A stretch of DNA of 64,000 nt from Paludibacteraceae bacterium (lineage in GTDB: Bacteria > Bacteroidota > Bacteroidia > Bacteroidales > Paludibacteraceae), in assembly GCA_905233375.1 (NCBI GenBank), contig CAJOEJ010000009.1, forward strand, positions 40,770 through 104,769. Reading direction: 5' to 3'. How positions within the stretch are numbered: position 1 is the stretch's first letter; each line of letters begins with the position of its first letter. This document shows positions 36,187-43,979 of the stretch, piece by piece. The translations under genes and the position numbers were made by a program. Below the pieces are notes generated by a model. The model saw nothing but the letters and a program-made list of their open reading frames with translations. It did no database searches and had not been told where the DNA came from.

Positions 36187-36553
36187 ACGGGGCATTCCTT
36201 CGGATGAGTCCGGTAACGGCGGAGGTTATGTCTTCGACTGCCGTTCGACCCACAACCCCGGTAAATACGACGAATACAAGCAGCTGACCGGCTTGGATCA
36301 GCCGGTTGTGGATTTCCTGGAGAAGGACGGTGAGATTCTGACTTTTCTGGAGAATGTCTATCATCTGGTGGACCACCATGTGGCGCGTTTCATCGAGCGC
36401 GATTTCACGAACCTGCAGGTATCGTTCGGTTGCACGGGGGGACAACACCGTTCGGTCTATTGTGCCGAGCGCCTCGCGCAGCATCTCAAGGAGAGATTTA
36501 ATGTAACGATCCGTCTGATTCACAGAGAGCAACAGATCGATAAAACGTGGTAG
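36152..36553 (+). CDS. Stand-alone RapZ C-terminal-domain protein
   Basis: Has 133 residues from ATG 36152: VTIYSFSFKRGIP...GGYVFDCRSTHNPG, DQPVVDFLEKD and VSFGCTGGQHRSVYCAERLAQHL. These are the RapZ C-terminal motifs (FxFKyGxP, D.R.l.NP, iaiGCTGGxHRSV). The N-terminal P-loop half of full RapZ is absent. In E. coli the C-domain senses glucosamine-6-phosphate and binds small RNA. Placement between an amino-sugar kinase and its nucleotidyltransferase partner suggests amino-sugar sensing here too. Start chosen because the frame overlaps the kinase end. Confidence 0.88.
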   Translation: MLLVTIYSFSFKRGIPSDESGNGGGYVFDCRSTHNPGKYDEYKQLTGLDQPVVDFLEKDGEILTFLENVYHLVDHHVARFIERDFTNLQVSFGCTGGQHRSVYCAERLAQHLKERFNVTIRLIHREQQIDKTW

Positions 36554-36554
36554 A

Positions 36555-37289
36555 ATGAAAGCAATGATTTTTGCAGCGGGATTGGGAACCCGGCTCAAAC
36601 CGCTGACCGATACGATGCCCAAAGCGCTTGTCCCGCTTGCCGGCAAACCCTTGCTCCAATGGCAGGTGGAGAGACTCCGCGAAGCCGGAATAACCGACAT
36701 TGTGGTGAATGTCCACCATTTTCCGGACATGATCATCGATGCCGTCCGGTCGCATGACGGATGGGGATGTCACATCCGTATCTCCGATGAACGCGACTGT
36801 TTGCTGGAGACGGGAGGCGGTTTGCGTAAGGCGAAGGAACTGTTGGGAACGTCCGAACCCGTTCTGGCATGCAATGTGGATATCTTGTCCAATATAGACC
36901 TCCCGTCCCTGCGGGATGCATACACGGATGAATTGGGGCTTTTGGTAGTGTCTGAACGTGCGACGCAGCGCTATCTGCTCTTTGATGACGAAGCGCGTTT
37001 GCGGGGATGGACGAATATCGCTACGGGCGAAGTCAGACCTGCGGGATTGGCAGCGGAGCCGTATCGTCGCCTGGCGTTCTCCGGAATGCAGATTCTCAGC
37101 CCGCGGATGTTTGAAAAAATGGATCGCGTAGTAGCGGAAAAGGGCGAACGTTTCTCGCTGATAGACCTGTATCTTTCGCTATGCGAAACGGAAACGCTCC
37201 GCGCCTATGTACCCCGCGACTACCGCATGATGGACGTCGGCAAGATCAACCAGTTGTCCGAAGCGGAACAATTTGCCGGAAGTCTATAA
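36555..37289 (+). CDS. MurU-like sugar-1-phosphate nucleotidyltransferase
   Basis: Has 244 residues with the N-terminal signature MKAMIFAAGLGTRLKPLTDTMPKALVPLAGKPLL (GxGTRxxPxT...PKx), followed by ETGGGLRKAKELL and VLACNVDIL. This is the short MurU/mannose-1-phosphate guanylyltransferase type. Beside an AmgK-like kinase it most likely forms UDP-MurNAc in peptidoglycan sugar salvage. It starts 1 base after RapZ-C and ends convergent with, and overlapping by 6 bases, the SpoU methyltransferase gene. Confidence 0.85.
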   Translation: MKAMIFAAGLGTRLKPLTDTMPKALVPLAGKPLLQWQVERLREAGITDIVVNVHHFPDMIIDAVRSHDGWGCHIRISDERDCLLETGGGLRKAKELLGTSEPVLACNVDILSNIDLPSLRDAYTDELGLLVVSERATQRYLLFDDEARLRGWTNIATGEVRPAGLAAEPYRRLAFSGMQILSPRMFEKMDRVVAEKGERFSLIDLYLSLCETETLRAYVPRDYRMMDVGKINQLSEAEQFAGSL

Positions 37290-38021
37290 CGCTCTTCGGC
37301 GGAATTCCGCCAGAACGATGGCTGTTGCAATGGACACGTTGAGGCTCTCCGAGGTCTCCGCGTTCGCCGGATAAGAGGGGATACGGACGGGAAGGGTGAT
37401 CAGTTTCCTGACTTCAGCCGAGATGCCGTTTCCTTCGTTTCCCATGACGATGATGCCTTCCGGGTTCGTTTCCTGACCCAATACCTCGTACATGTTCTTC
37501 CCTTCCAATAAGGTTCCATAGACCGGTACGTTTTGCTCTTTGATCCATTCCGGCAGTGGGACATAGTGGATCCGGACGCGCGCCAGAGCACCCATCGTCG
37601 CCTGAACCACTTTGGGGTTATAACAATCGGCGGTATCCGTTGAACAAAAGAGATCATGCACCCCGAACCAGTCGCATGTGCGGATGATCGTGCCTAAGTT
37701 CCCCGGATCCTGCACTCCGTCAAGCGCGAGAATCAGAGCCTCCTTTGTCCCTTGTCCTTTGTCCCTTTGTCCCTTCTTGAAAACGCCTATCACTCCTTGG
37801 GGCGTACGCAAACCGCTCATCTGTTCGATCTCGGTCGGCGTGGCGAGCAGATCATTCCCTGTTCCTCCTTCGCTCCGGACCAGGTACGCCAACTCGAATC
37901 CTTTCCGCAGTTCCTCCACGCATTTTTCTCCTTCGGCAACGAACAAACCGTACTCGTCGCGGAACTTTTTTTGCTGCAAACTACGAATCAGTTTGACCTG
38001 TGCTTTCGTGATTTTATCCAT
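37284..38021 (-). CDS. SpoU/TrmH-family RNA methyltransferase
   Basis: SPOUT-fold 2'-O-ribose methyltransferase for rRNA or tRNA. The 245 residues from ATG 38021 include an N-terminal substrate-binding domain (FRDEYGLFVAEGEKCVEELRKG) and the three knot motifs: LDGVQDPGNLGTIIRT, IIVMGNEGNGIS and LNVSIATAIVLAEF. The linker at residues about 82-93 (KKGQRDKGQGTKE) is encoded by 7-bp CCTTTGT repeats, which is an odd insertion in frame. Divergent from the BamA-like gene. Confidence 0.93.
   Translation of the reverse strand: MDKITKAQVKLIRSLQQKKFRDEYGLFVAEGEKCVEELRKGFELAYLVRSEGGTGNDLLATPTEIEQMSGLRTPQGVIGVFKKGQRDKGQGTKEALILALDGVQDPGNLGTIIRTCDWFGVHDLFCSTDTADCYNPKVVQATMGALARVRIHYVPLPEWIKEQNVPVYGTLLEGKNMYEVLGQETNPEGIIVMGNEGNGISAEVRKLITLPVRIPSYPANAETSESLNVSIATAIVLAEFRRRAL
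37742..37776 (-). repeat. In-frame CCTTTGT heptads inside the SpoU gene
   Basis: CCTTTGT, CCCTTGT, CCTTTGT, CCCTTTGT, CCCTT on the plus strand. They code for the charged interdomain linker. Confidence 0.8.
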
Positions 38022-38039
38022 AATCTTCAAAATTTGCTG

Positions 38040-38070
38040 CAAAAGTACACTTTTTTTTGCATATATGCAA
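38040..38070 (-). promoter_or_regulatory. Promoter of the SpoU gene
   Basis: Minus-strand TACTTTTG (38040-38047) with TTG (CAA 38068-38070) at 20 bases. Confidence 0.8.
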
Positions 38071-38087
38071 ATTTTTTAGTACCTTTG
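38057..38087 (+). promoter_or_regulatory. Promoter of the BamA-like gene
   Basis: TTG 38057-38059, 20 bases, TACCTTTG 38080-38087. The -33 region TTGCATATATGCAA (38057-38070) is a palindrome shared with the divergent SpoU promoter. Confidence 0.85.
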
Positions 38088-38098
38088 CGGCGTTTATT

Positions 38099-40372
38099 AT
38101 GTTACGCGAGGTGTGCACATATATAAAATCCGTCATTCTGGCAGTTTTATTCGGCTGTCTGTTAGTGTCGTGTAACACCACCAAGTTTGTGCCGAAGGAT
38201 GAATATCTGCTCAATAAGGCACGTGTCAAATGTGTGGACGACAAGGATGTTTCCACCGCCACTTTGCGTAACTACCTGCGCCAGAAGCAGAACACGGAGA
38301 TCTTCGGTTTCTGGAAATTACAACTGCATATCTATAACACCGCTCCGTCGGACACCACCACCAAAACGAAAAAGAAACTGGCGGAGAATGCCCATAAGAT
38401 GGGTGAAGCGCCGGTCATCTACAGCGAAGAACTGACGCAGATCAGCATGCAGCAACTCAAGCAGCAGATGCAGAATATGGGCTATTTCGATGCCGGTGTG
38501 GATACGCTCAAGGAGATCAAGGACCGCAAGGTGAACCTGACCTATCTGGTGACCGCCCGCCAGCCCTATACCGTCCGGCACTATACGGTGGATATCCCCG
38601 ATGCGTTTGAAGCGGTGCGGAAGATCGCCAAGAGTCCGAACGCCAAGGTGAAGGACGGCGAACAGTTCTCCACGGCTACCCTGGACGAGGAGCGGGACCG
38701 TATCACCTCTATCATGCACAACATGGGCTATTTCTACTTCGAGAAATCGATGCTGGAGTTCATGGCGGACAGCTCGCTGAACACCCACCAGGTGGACATC
38801 TGCATCCAGATAGCCCCCTACGTGACGCAAATGGACTCCGCCGCATTGGAGCGTTTGCTGCGCCGCTATACGGTTCGCAAAGTCTTTTATCAGATGGACT
38901 ACGATCCTTCGCATCTACCCGATTCCATCGTCATCCGGCGGGACAGCGACCGCTATGGCAATGAGTACAGTTGGACGGGAACCCGTTTCCTGACCCGTCG
39001 TGCCTTGCGTCGAGCGAGTCGGATAGAGGCGGGCAAAAGCTATGCCGAATGGCGGGTGGAGCGCACCTATGCCCGGATGAATGCCATGGCGCCGGTCAAG
39101 TATGTCGATATCGCCTTCCTCCCTCTCCACCAGGATACGCTCCTCGATTGCTATATCACCATCTCGCGGGGCAAACTCAATTCGTTCGGAGCCGAGCTGG
39201 AAGGAACATACAGCGCTGGGGATTGGGGAATAGCCGCCGGCTTGCAATATACGAACAAGAATATTTTCCGCGGTGCCGAAGTGCTGAGTGTCGGCGGTCG
39301 GGTGGCGTACGAATGGCGCGCCAACGGAGGACGCGCATTGGAGGCAAAAGCCGATCTGGGCTTGCTCTTCCCGTCCAATGTGAAACTCAACGTGACCTAT
39401 AACTACCAGCAACGGCCGGACGAGTACACCCGTACGATCGCCAATGCGTCGTTGTCGTATCAGATACCCCGTCGCGCCGGTGACAGATGGACACACCAGT
39501 TCGCCCTCGTTGATTTCAATTATATCTATCTGCCGTGGATATCCGAGACGTTTGCCAAGAAATTCCTCTCCAACTCGTCGGTGCTTCGGGCGAGTTACGA
39601 GGACCAGTTCATCCTGGATTGGAGTTATACGGGTACCTATTCCAATTATAACCAGCGTTTTCCGGATCGTTCGTACGTCCAATTGGGCTTGCATGTGGAG
39701 ACGGCGGGTAATGCGCTGTATGGTCTGAGTCTGGCGGCGGGGTTCCCGAAGAATACGGAGAACGCCTATGTCCTGGGAAATATCCCGTTTGCCCAGTATG
39801 CCAAAGGGGATATCAATTTCACCTGCCACGGAATCTTCAATTCGCAGCATCGTCTGGTTACCCATGTGGGCTTGGGCGTGGCGGTGCCTTATCTGAATGC
39901 GACCGCTGTTCCGTTTATCCGCCGTTATTTTGCGGGCGGTTCGAACAGTGTCCGCGGATGGCAGGCACGGACACTCGGACCCGGTACGTTCCGAGGTGAT
40001 GGTTCCCGGTTGGTCTATGACCTTCAGGTCGGGGACATCAAGCTCGATCTGAACCTCGAGTACCGCTTCAAGGTGCTCAGTTTCCTCGAACTGGCGGCAT
40101 TCCTCGATGCGGGAAACATATGGACCATCCGCGACTATACCGACCAGCCCGGAGGGGCGTTCTACTGGGATCAGTTTTACAAGCAGATAGCATGGAGTTA
40201 TGGGGTGGGAATACGCTTTGACTTGTCCATCTTGCTGTTCCGGGTGGATTTTGGAGTGAAGCTGCATGATCCGAGTCGTATAGCCGAAGGCAAACAATGG
40301 CGCACCGCCGCCAACGGTTTGGGATGGAATGATGATATGACCTTCCATTTCGCAATAGGCTATCCGTTCTAA
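38099..40372 (+). CDS. BamA/TamA-family outer-membrane assembly protein (lipoprotein)
   Basis: Has 757 residues from ATG 38099. The signal has a lipobox LLVSCNTTKFVP, unusual for E. coli BamA but common in the Bacteroidota homologues. POTRA-like repeats follow (MQQLKQQMQNMGYFDAGVDTL, MHNMGYFYFEKSMLEF), then a 16-strand barrel with the Omp85 signature region (FIRRYFAGGSNSVRGWQARTLGPG) and ending AIGYPF with a terminal Phe. It probably inserts or translocates outer-membrane proteins, or acts as a TamA-like partner. The divergent SpoU neighbour is the usual arrangement. Confidence 0.9.
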   Translation: MLREVCTYIKSVILAVLFGCLLVSCNTTKFVPKDEYLLNKARVKCVDDKDVSTATLRNYLRQKQNTEIFGFWKLQLHIYNTAPSDTTTKTKKKLAENAHKMGEAPVIYSEELTQISMQQLKQQMQNMGYFDAGVDTLKEIKDRKVNLTYLVTARQPYTVRHYTVDIPDAFEAVRKIAKSPNAKVKDGEQFSTATLDEERDRITSIMHNMGYFYFEKSMLEFMADSSLNTHQVDICIQIAPYVTQMDSAALERLLRRYTVRKVFYQMDYDPSHLPDSIVIRRDSDRYGNEYSWTGTRFLTRRALRRASRIEAGKSYAEWRVERTYARMNAMAPVKYVDIAFLPLHQDTLLDCYITISRGKLNSFGAELEGTYSAGDWGIAAGLQYTNKNIFRGAEVLSVGGRVAYEWRANGGRALEAKADLGLLFPSNVKLNVTYNYQQRPDEYTRTIANASLSYQIPRRAGDRWTHQFALVDFNYIYLPWISETFAKKFLSNSSVLRASYEDQFILDWSYTGTYSNYNQRFPDRSYVQLGLHVETAGNALYGLSLAAGFPKNTENAYVLGNIPFAQYAKGDINFTCHGIFNSQHRLVTHVGLGVAVPYLNATAVPFIRRYFAGGSNSVRGWQARTLGPGTFRGDGSRLVYDLQVGDIKLDLNLEYRFKVLSFLELAAFLDAGNIWTIRDYTDQPGGAFYWDQFYKQIAWSYGVGIRFDLSILLFRVDFGVKLHDPSRIAEGKQWRTAANGLGWNDDMTFHFAIGYPF

Positions 40373-40405
40373 ATCGTCCAATCGTAAATCGTCCAATCGT
40401 CAATT
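40373..40405 (+). repeat. CAATCGT heptads between BamA-like gene and rnhB
   Basis: Units AATCGTC, CAATCGT, AAATCGT, CCAATCGT, CAATTAG fill the gap from the stop codon to 3 bases before the rnhB ATG. Confidence 0.82.
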
Positions 40406-40408
40406 AGT

Positions 40409-41041
40409 ATGTTGTTGCCTTATATGATAGCGAACGTGGTGGAGGCGGGCTGCGATGAAGCGGGTCGGGGACCTCTGGCGGGTAGTGTCTTCGCATCGGC
40501 GGTCATCCTGGATCCGGCAAGCATCGACCGGGTGGAGGAGTTCGCATGGCTCAACGACTCCAAGCAACTGACGGAGAAACAGCGTTATGCCTTGCGTCCC
40601 GTCATCGAACGCGAAGCACGCGCTTGGGCGGTCGTGGAGGTGACGGCGCAGGAGATAGACGAACGGAATATACTGCAATGTTCCATCTTGGGAATGCAGC
40701 GCGCGTTGGACCGCCTGACCATCCGGCCGCAACATATTCTGGTGGACGGCAACAAATGGAAACCCTATATACCCGAAGGCGAAATCATGGCAGTACCGGC
40801 GGATACGGTGGTTCACGGGGATGCCACCTATATGTCGATAGCAGCTGCGAGTGTGCTCGCCAAGACCTATCGGGACGATTATATGATGCGGCTGCACGAG
40901 CAATACCCGCAGTACGGATGGGATACCAACAAAGGCTATCCGACCGCCGAACATTATGCGGCGATAAAGAAATACGGTATCACGCCGTATCACAGAAAGT
41001 CCTTTAATCTCAAATTGGAAGGACAGAACAAGGTTAAATAA
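40409..41041 (+). CDS. rnhB: Ribonuclease HII
   Basis: Removes RNA from RNA:DNA hybrids. The 210 residues carry VEAGCDEAGRGPLAGSVFASAVIL (the first catalytic Asp-Glu), LNDSKQLTEKQR, VDGNKW, GDATYMSIAAASVLAKTYRD and YGWDTNKGYPTAEH. The start MLLPYMIANVV is a few residues longer than usual; ATG 40424 is an alternative. It lies between the BamA-like gene and sppA. Confidence 0.95.
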   Translation: MLLPYMIANVVEAGCDEAGRGPLAGSVFASAVILDPASIDRVEEFAWLNDSKQLTEKQRYALRPVIEREARAWAVVEVTAQEIDERNILQCSILGMQRALDRLTIRPQHILVDGNKWKPYIPEGEIMAVPADTVVHGDATYMSIAAASVLAKTYRDDYMMRLHEQYPQYGWDTNKGYPTAEHYAAIKKYGITPYHRKSFNLKLEGQNKVK

Positions 41042-41057
41042 TTAAAAGGATAAAGAT

Positions 41058-42830
41058 ATGTTTTTTGTACGTAAAGTGACGGAAGGAGGAGAGGCTCGTC
41101 CCCGTCGTAGAGTAGGTTGTTTGGGCGGATGCCTTATTTTCCTGGTAGTGTATATGCTCTGCAACCTCATTATTGGTCTAATCATGGGCGACCGGTTCGG
41201 TTCGTCCTCTGTCGAGTTGAAACCCCAGACGGTTTATCACCTGCAACTGAAAGGAACCCTGGTGGAGCAGGGGCAGGAAGAGAATCCGTTTACCGGTATG
41301 CTCGGTTCGGTGCCCTATTACAACAGTTATGCCGCTGAGCAGATCGTCGGATTGGACAATGTGCTGAGTAACATCCGTTTGGCGAAGAATGATGACCGCA
41401 TCCTGGGTATCTGGCTGGACGATGCGTCGCTGAGTATGGAACCTGCCGGAGCCAAAGCGATCCGCGATGCTTTGCTGGACTTCAAGCAAAGCGGCAAATG
41501 GATCATTGCGTCTGCCAAGAACTATAACCAGACCAATTATTATGTCGCTTCGGTAGCGGATCGTATCTGTATGGATCCCACCGGCGCCGTACAATGGAAT
41601 GGTCTGACGGCGCAGAAGATGTACTATACACGACTCCTGGAGAAGATCGGCGTGGAGATGCAGATTCTCAAAGTGGGTACCTTCAAATCGGCTGTGGAGC
41701 CTTTCTTCCGCACCTCTATGTCTGATGCCGACAAGATGCAGACCATGCAGTATATAGGCGGCATATGGGATGAATACAAACAGGCTGTCGGAGCTTCTCG
41801 CAAACTGACACCGGAGCAGTTGGACGCGTTGGCGGATCGCTATATGGGGCTCCAGCCCGCCGAGGAACAGGTGGCGTGCGGATTGGTCGATACGCTCGTT
41901 TATACCCAGGATATGGACTCGCTCTTGCGTATCTATACCGGAACGAAAGACTTTAAGATGCTGACTACCGCAAAGATGGCGCAGGTCAAACGTCTCGATT
42001 CGAAAGCAAAGAACAAAGTGGCTGTTCTCTATCTCGAGGGCGACATAACGGACGATGAGGGCGAAGGAATAGTCGGCAAAGAGGTCATCAAAACGCTCAA
42101 GAAAATCCGGAAGGACAAGGACGTCAAGGCATTGGTTCTCCGTGTCAACAGCCCCGGCGGATCAGCCGACGCCAGCGAGCAGATATGGCGGGCGATCCAG
42201 AAAATCAAAGCAGACAGCATACCCGTCGTGGTCTCGATGGGCGGGTTGGCTGCTTCCGGAGGATATTACATCTCCTGCGGAGCCGATTATATCTATGCCG
42301 AACCCACCACTTTGACCGGTTCCATCGGTATTTTCGGGGTCGTTCCCAATGTGTCTGCCCTCCGCAACAAAGTGGGATTGGACATGGATGGTATCTCCAC
42401 CAACAAGCATTCGGATCTGGATGTCAACATGATGTACAAAGGTATGTCTCCGGAGGAATTCCGGATGATGCAGACGATGGTCGAGCGCGGATATGACCTC
42501 TTCACCAAACGCTGTGCCGAGGGACGCCATGTGAGCCAGGACTACATCAAATCCATCGGCGAAGGACGGGTTTGGCTGGGTGCCAAAGGCAAAGAGATCG
42601 GCTTGGTGGACGAACTCGGCAATATAGATGATGCCATCGCGAAAGCCGTTGAACTGGCGGGCGTGGAGATGTACCGGCTGGCGTATTATCCCGAGGTGAT
42701 AGACCCGTGGGATGAGCTGCTCAAATCGTTCGACACCACGACCGAAGAGGAACGCCTTCTCATCAAAATGCGCTCTTTCTGCTCCAAACCGCGCATGGTG
42801 GCGCGTATGGAAGAGGTGAAAATACAATAA
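41058..42830 (+). CDS. sppA: Signal peptide peptidase SppA, 67K type
   Basis: Inner-membrane Ser-Lys protease that degrades cleaved signal peptides. The 590 residues form a single N-terminal helix (about 22-44) and two tandem SppA/ClpP-fold domains. The general-base lysine is Lys210 in VGTFKSAVEPF, and the nucleophile is Ser400 in SMGGLAASGGYYIS, matching the E. coli tandem layout. NSPGGS precedes the second domain. The 16-base gap from rnhB suggests co-transcription. Confidence 0.95.
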   Translation: MFFVRKVTEGGEARPRRRVGCLGGCLIFLVVYMLCNLIIGLIMGDRFGSSSVELKPQTVYHLQLKGTLVEQGQEENPFTGMLGSVPYYNSYAAEQIVGLDNVLSNIRLAKNDDRILGIWLDDASLSMEPAGAKAIRDALLDFKQSGKWIIASAKNYNQTNYYVASVADRICMDPTGAVQWNGLTAQKMYYTRLLEKIGVEMQILKVGTFKSAVEPFFRTSMSDADKMQTMQYIGGIWDEYKQAVGASRKLTPEQLDALADRYMGLQPAEEQVACGLVDTLVYTQDMDSLLRIYTGTKDFKMLTTAKMAQVKRLDSKAKNKVAVLYLEGDITDDEGEGIVGKEVIKTLKKIRKDKDVKALVLRVNSPGGSADASEQIWRAIQKIKADSIPVVVSMGGLAASGGYYISCGADYIYAEPTTLTGSIGIFGVVPNVSALRNKVGLDMDGISTNKHSDLDVNMMYKGMSPEEFRMMQTMVERGYDLFTKRCAEGRHVSQDYIKSIGEGRVWLGAKGKEIGLVDELGNIDDAIAKAVELAGVEMYRLAYYPEVIDPWDELLKSFDTTTEEERLLIKMRSFCSKPRMVARMEEVKIQ

Positions 42831-42857
42831 ATGTGAAATCTGCAAAACCCTTGTCCG

Positions 42858-43877
42858 GTGCTCAAGAATCTCCTTTACATACCGCTTAGTGTGCTCTACC
42901 GGTGCGGTGTAGCCATACGCCACGCCATGTATGACCGGCATCTGCTGCCATCTTTCTCCGTGGATGTGCCTACTATATGCGTGGGGAATCTGGCGGTGGG
43001 CGGAACGGGCAAAACGCCCATGACGGCGTATATACTCCAATTGCTCCTCGCCAACGGATACCGCCCTGCTTTCCTCTCCCGCGGGTACAAACGTTCGACC
43101 CGCGGATTCAGGATGGCGGACAGCTATGCCACGGTCGAGACCATCGGCGACGAAGCGATGCAGCTCCATCGGGCGTTTCCAGAGGTGCCCGTCGTCGTGT
43201 GCGAGAACCGCGTGAGGGGAGTACGGCAATTGATGCGCCAGGTGGACGGATTGGATGTCATCGTGCTCGACGACGCTATGCAGCACAGGGCGATACGATG
43301 CGGATTGAATATCCTGCTCACCACTTACGACCGCCTCTACATAGATGACCACATGCTGCCTTGGGGTACCTTGCGCGATCTCCCGGTGCGTGCCCTCAAA
43401 GCCGATGCGGTCGTGGTGACCAAGTGCCCCGATACGATCCAACCCATCGACATGCGCGTCGTGGATAACCGCTTGCACCTGCCGACCTACCAGCGGCTCC
43501 ATTTTGCCGGAACGGCTTACGCACCGATGGAGCAGGAAGGTATTCCACTCGTATTGTGCGGCATCGCCCATCCCCACTATATGATGAACTACGTGCAGAC
43601 ACGTTACCCCCAGGCGCAACTCATGGCGTTTCCCGACCATCATCACTATACCCGCAAGGATATAGATGCCATCATGGAGCGGTCGAAGCATTTTGATTTT
43701 GTTCTCACGACCGAAAAAGATATCCAGCGGCTTCGTACCACCACCTTGGTGGAACGCCTTCAGGCGCAGGGTAAACGCCTCATCGCGTTGCCCATCCGTG
43801 TCTCTTTCCTGTCACCCAAGGAGGATTTTGACCGCCAGATACTCACCTACGTCCGCGAAAACAGAAAACACCAATGA
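42858..43877 (+). CDS. lpxK: Tetraacyldisaccharide 4'-kinase
   Basis: Sixth step of lipid A synthesis at the inner membrane. The 339 residues from a GTG show the Walker A VGNLAVGGTGKTPM, the LSRGYKRSTRGF segment, GDEAMQL, the catalytic DDAMQHR (Walker-like DDxxQHR) and LPWGTLRD. The C-terminal codons CAC CAA TGA coincide with the start of a heptad array. The neighbouring MsbA-like exporter fits a lipid A gene group. Confidence 0.95.
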   Translation: MLKNLLYIPLSVLYRCGVAIRHAMYDRHLLPSFSVDVPTICVGNLAVGGTGKTPMTAYILQLLLANGYRPAFLSRGYKRSTRGFRMADSYATVETIGDEAMQLHRAFPEVPVVVCENRVRGVRQLMRQVDGLDVIVLDDAMQHRAIRCGLNILLTTYDRLYIDDHMLPWGTLRDLPVRALKADAVVVTKCPDTIQPIDMRVVDNRLHLPTYQRLHFAGTAYAPMEQEGIPLVLCGIAHPHYMMNYVQTRYPQAQLMAFPDHHHYTRKDIDAIMERSKHFDFVLTTEKDIQRLRTTTLVERLQAQGKRLIALPIRVSFLSPKEDFDRQILTYVRENRKHQ

Positions 43878-43979
43878 CCAATCACCCGGAGCGTCCTCCC
43901 GTTAACCGGGAGGAGCGGCATCCGCCGAGAAGGGTCCCCAAAAACACCAATCACCAATGCCCAATAACCAATCACCAAT
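43866..43979 (+). repeat. Composite heptad plus GC-hairpin element, intergenic copy
   Basis: CACCAATGACCAATCA, then a GC-rich element of about 50 bases (43884-43934) with the hairpin CTCCCGTTAACCGGGAG, then more CCAATNA heptads (43945-43979). The GC element is nearly identical to 46848-46897 inside mnmA. It spans the lpxK stop and the start of the exporter gene. Confidence 0.88.

Noticed and set aside
38915..40396. 493-codon antisense frame opposite the BamA-like gene
   Set aside because: The sense strand encodes an obvious Omp85 barrel; the antisense protein shows no recognisable motifs.
42162..43691. 509-codon antisense frame across sppA and lpxK
   Set aside because: It crosses two real genes and has no start signal; the residues look like reverse reading.
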